From: CAWGCE01 sp964480915
Lineage (GTDB): Bacteria; Planctomycetota; Planctomycetia; Pirellulales; Pirellulaceae
Direction of reading: 5' to 3'
Assembly (NCBI GenBank): GCA_964480915.1
Contig: CAYZRS010000042.1
Location: forward strand, 1-44,407
DNA length: 44,407 bases
Positions 43,556-44,407 of this stretch are shown piece by piece. The notes under the pieces are model-generated. The model was not told where the DNA came from and did not search any database. It saw nothing but the letters and a program-made list of their open reading frames with translations. How positions within the stretch are numbered: the first letter of the stretch is position 1; each line of letters opens with the position of its first letter. The translations under genes were made by a program, and so were the position numbers.

Positions 43556-44407
43556 ATGACCAACTTCCCAAAAAGCGAGCAGCGGCTGGTTGACGTTGGG
43601 TCGGGAGACTTGGCAGTCCACCTATTGGGTGATGGGCCTCCGATTCTGTTCGTGCATGGCTTTCCGTTGGATCATTCAATGTGGTCAGCTCAATGCGCCG
43701 CATTGGCCACCGACTATCGTTTGATCGTTCCCGATCTGCGCGGCTTCGGCGGCAGTTCACCGGCCTCTGGCTGCGTCACCATGGGCGAAGCGGCCGATGA
43801 GTTGAACGAACTGCTGAACGTGCTGCATGTCGAGTCGCCAGTCACCTACTGTGGGCTTTCGATGGGTGGGTACATCGGATTCGAAATGTGGCATCGCCAT
43901 CGCGATCGTCTTGCGAGCATGATCTTGTGTGATACGCGAGCGGCGGCCGATTCGGAAACCGTCGCCAAAGGGCGGCAGTTGATGGCGGCAAAATTCGACG
44001 AGCTGCCCGTCGAGCAACGAACGGCCGAATTGGACGAACTTGCTGAGGGCATGTTGCAAAAGCTGTTTGCGGCGACGACGTTTACGAACAGGCCCGAGGC
44101 CATCGCGTCCACCCGCCAGGTTATGTGCGGGTGCGAACCGGCAACGATCGCCGCCTACCAGCGGGGGATGGCCAGCCGCACCGACTTTCGTCGGCATTTG
44201 TCCCAGCTGGACTTACCGTTGCTGCTCGTTTGCGGCGAACACGACGTCATCACACCGACGACGGAGATGCAGCAGGTCGCTGAAGGCGTCCCAGGGGCTC
44301 GCTACCTTGAGATTGAGTCCGCTGGCCACATGGCACCGCTGGAGCAGCCCGAAGTGGCTAACAAGGCAATTCTCGAGTTCTTGAGGGACGCGATACCGTC
44401 GAGCTAG
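43556..44407 (+). CDS. alpha/beta hydrolase
   Basis: 283 residues, complete; the TAG is the last codon of the window. The start at 43556 is chosen because it follows the stop of the upstream gene and begins the fold. Features are the oxyanion region FVHGFPLDHSMW, the nucleophile elbow CGLSMGGYIG (Ser), CGEHDVITP (Asp), and ESAGHMAPLEQP (His), a full catalytic triad. It resembles esterases, lactonases and 3-oxoadipate enol-lactonase-like enzymes; the substrate is unknown. No signal peptide, so cytoplasmic. Confidence 0.92.
   Translation: MTNFPKSEQRLVDVGSGDLAVHLLGDGPPILFVHGFPLDHSMWSAQCAALATDYRLIVPDLRGFGGSSPASGCVTMGEAADELNELLNVLHVESPVTYCGLSMGGYIGFEMWHRHRDRLASMILCDTRAAADSETVAKGRQLMAAKFDELPVEQRTAELDELAEGMLQKLFAATTFTNRPEAIASTRQVMCGCEPATIAAYQRGMASRTDFRRHLSQLDLPLLLVCGEHDVITPTTEMQQVAEGVPGARYLEIESAGHMAPLEQPEVANKAILEFLRDAIPSS

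Noticed and set aside
1..44407. tRNA or rRNA genes, insertion sequences or prophage
   Set aside because: Intergenic regions were read for cloverleaf ends, transposase motifs and phage genes; none was found by eye.

Overview
The window reads as a chromosomal segment of a planctomycete, most likely of the Pirellulales (Blastopirellula/Rhodopirellula-like). The clues are a DUF1559 pseudopilin, a DUF4465 protein with dockerin-like repeats and a PEP-CTERM tail, many secreted TPR/HEAT proteins of unknown function, an ExbB/ExbD motor linked to a von Willebrand A protein, a lysine-rich histone-H1-like protein, and frequent TTG/GTG starts. Gene identities come from reading translated motifs; no database search was possible.

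Left part (1-16,100): a 5'-truncated methyltransferase; a secreted repeat-tailed protein; def-fmt; a divergent five-gene operon of vWA protein, ExbB, two ExbDs and a periplasmic repeat protein; a two-cluster ferredoxin; a lysA-like decarboxylase; a large exported protein; then a translation block of infA, epmA, efp and, divergently, epmB. The last three are the full kit for beta-lysylation of elongation factor P at Lys34.

Middle (16,100-24,800): a primary-type sigma-70 factor with a TTG start and perfect terminator; a cysteine-rich secreted protein; and a minus-strand unit in which an unmistakable cobalamin riboswitch precedes a DUF1559 pseudopilin gene and a DUF4465/dockerin/PEP-CTERM gene. 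On the plus strand follow a methyltransferase, a shikimate-dehydrogenase-fold protein that has lost its catalytic and substrate-binding residues, and bioD.

Right part (24,800-44,407): a glycogen/alpha-glucan operon (glgA, galT, GH57) on the minus strand; an aspartate/aromatic aminotransferase; inositol-3-phosphate synthase; a HEAT-repeat protein; the histone-like protein; a DEAD-box helicase; an orphan iron-type binding lipoprotein; a secreted HExxH metallopeptidase with a lectin-like C-terminus; glyA; a stand-alone response regulator; an 11-bp tandem repeat interrupted by 100 N; a secreted HEAT/TPR protein; and an alpha/beta hydrolase ending on the last base.

The most interesting points are the B12 riboswitch controlling surface-type proteins rather than a metabolic gene, the vWA protein whose membrane helix carries a TonB-like S-x3-H motif next to its own ExbB/ExbD motor, and the degenerate AroE-like protein. 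No tRNA, rRNA, CRISPR array, insertion sequence or prophage was found.
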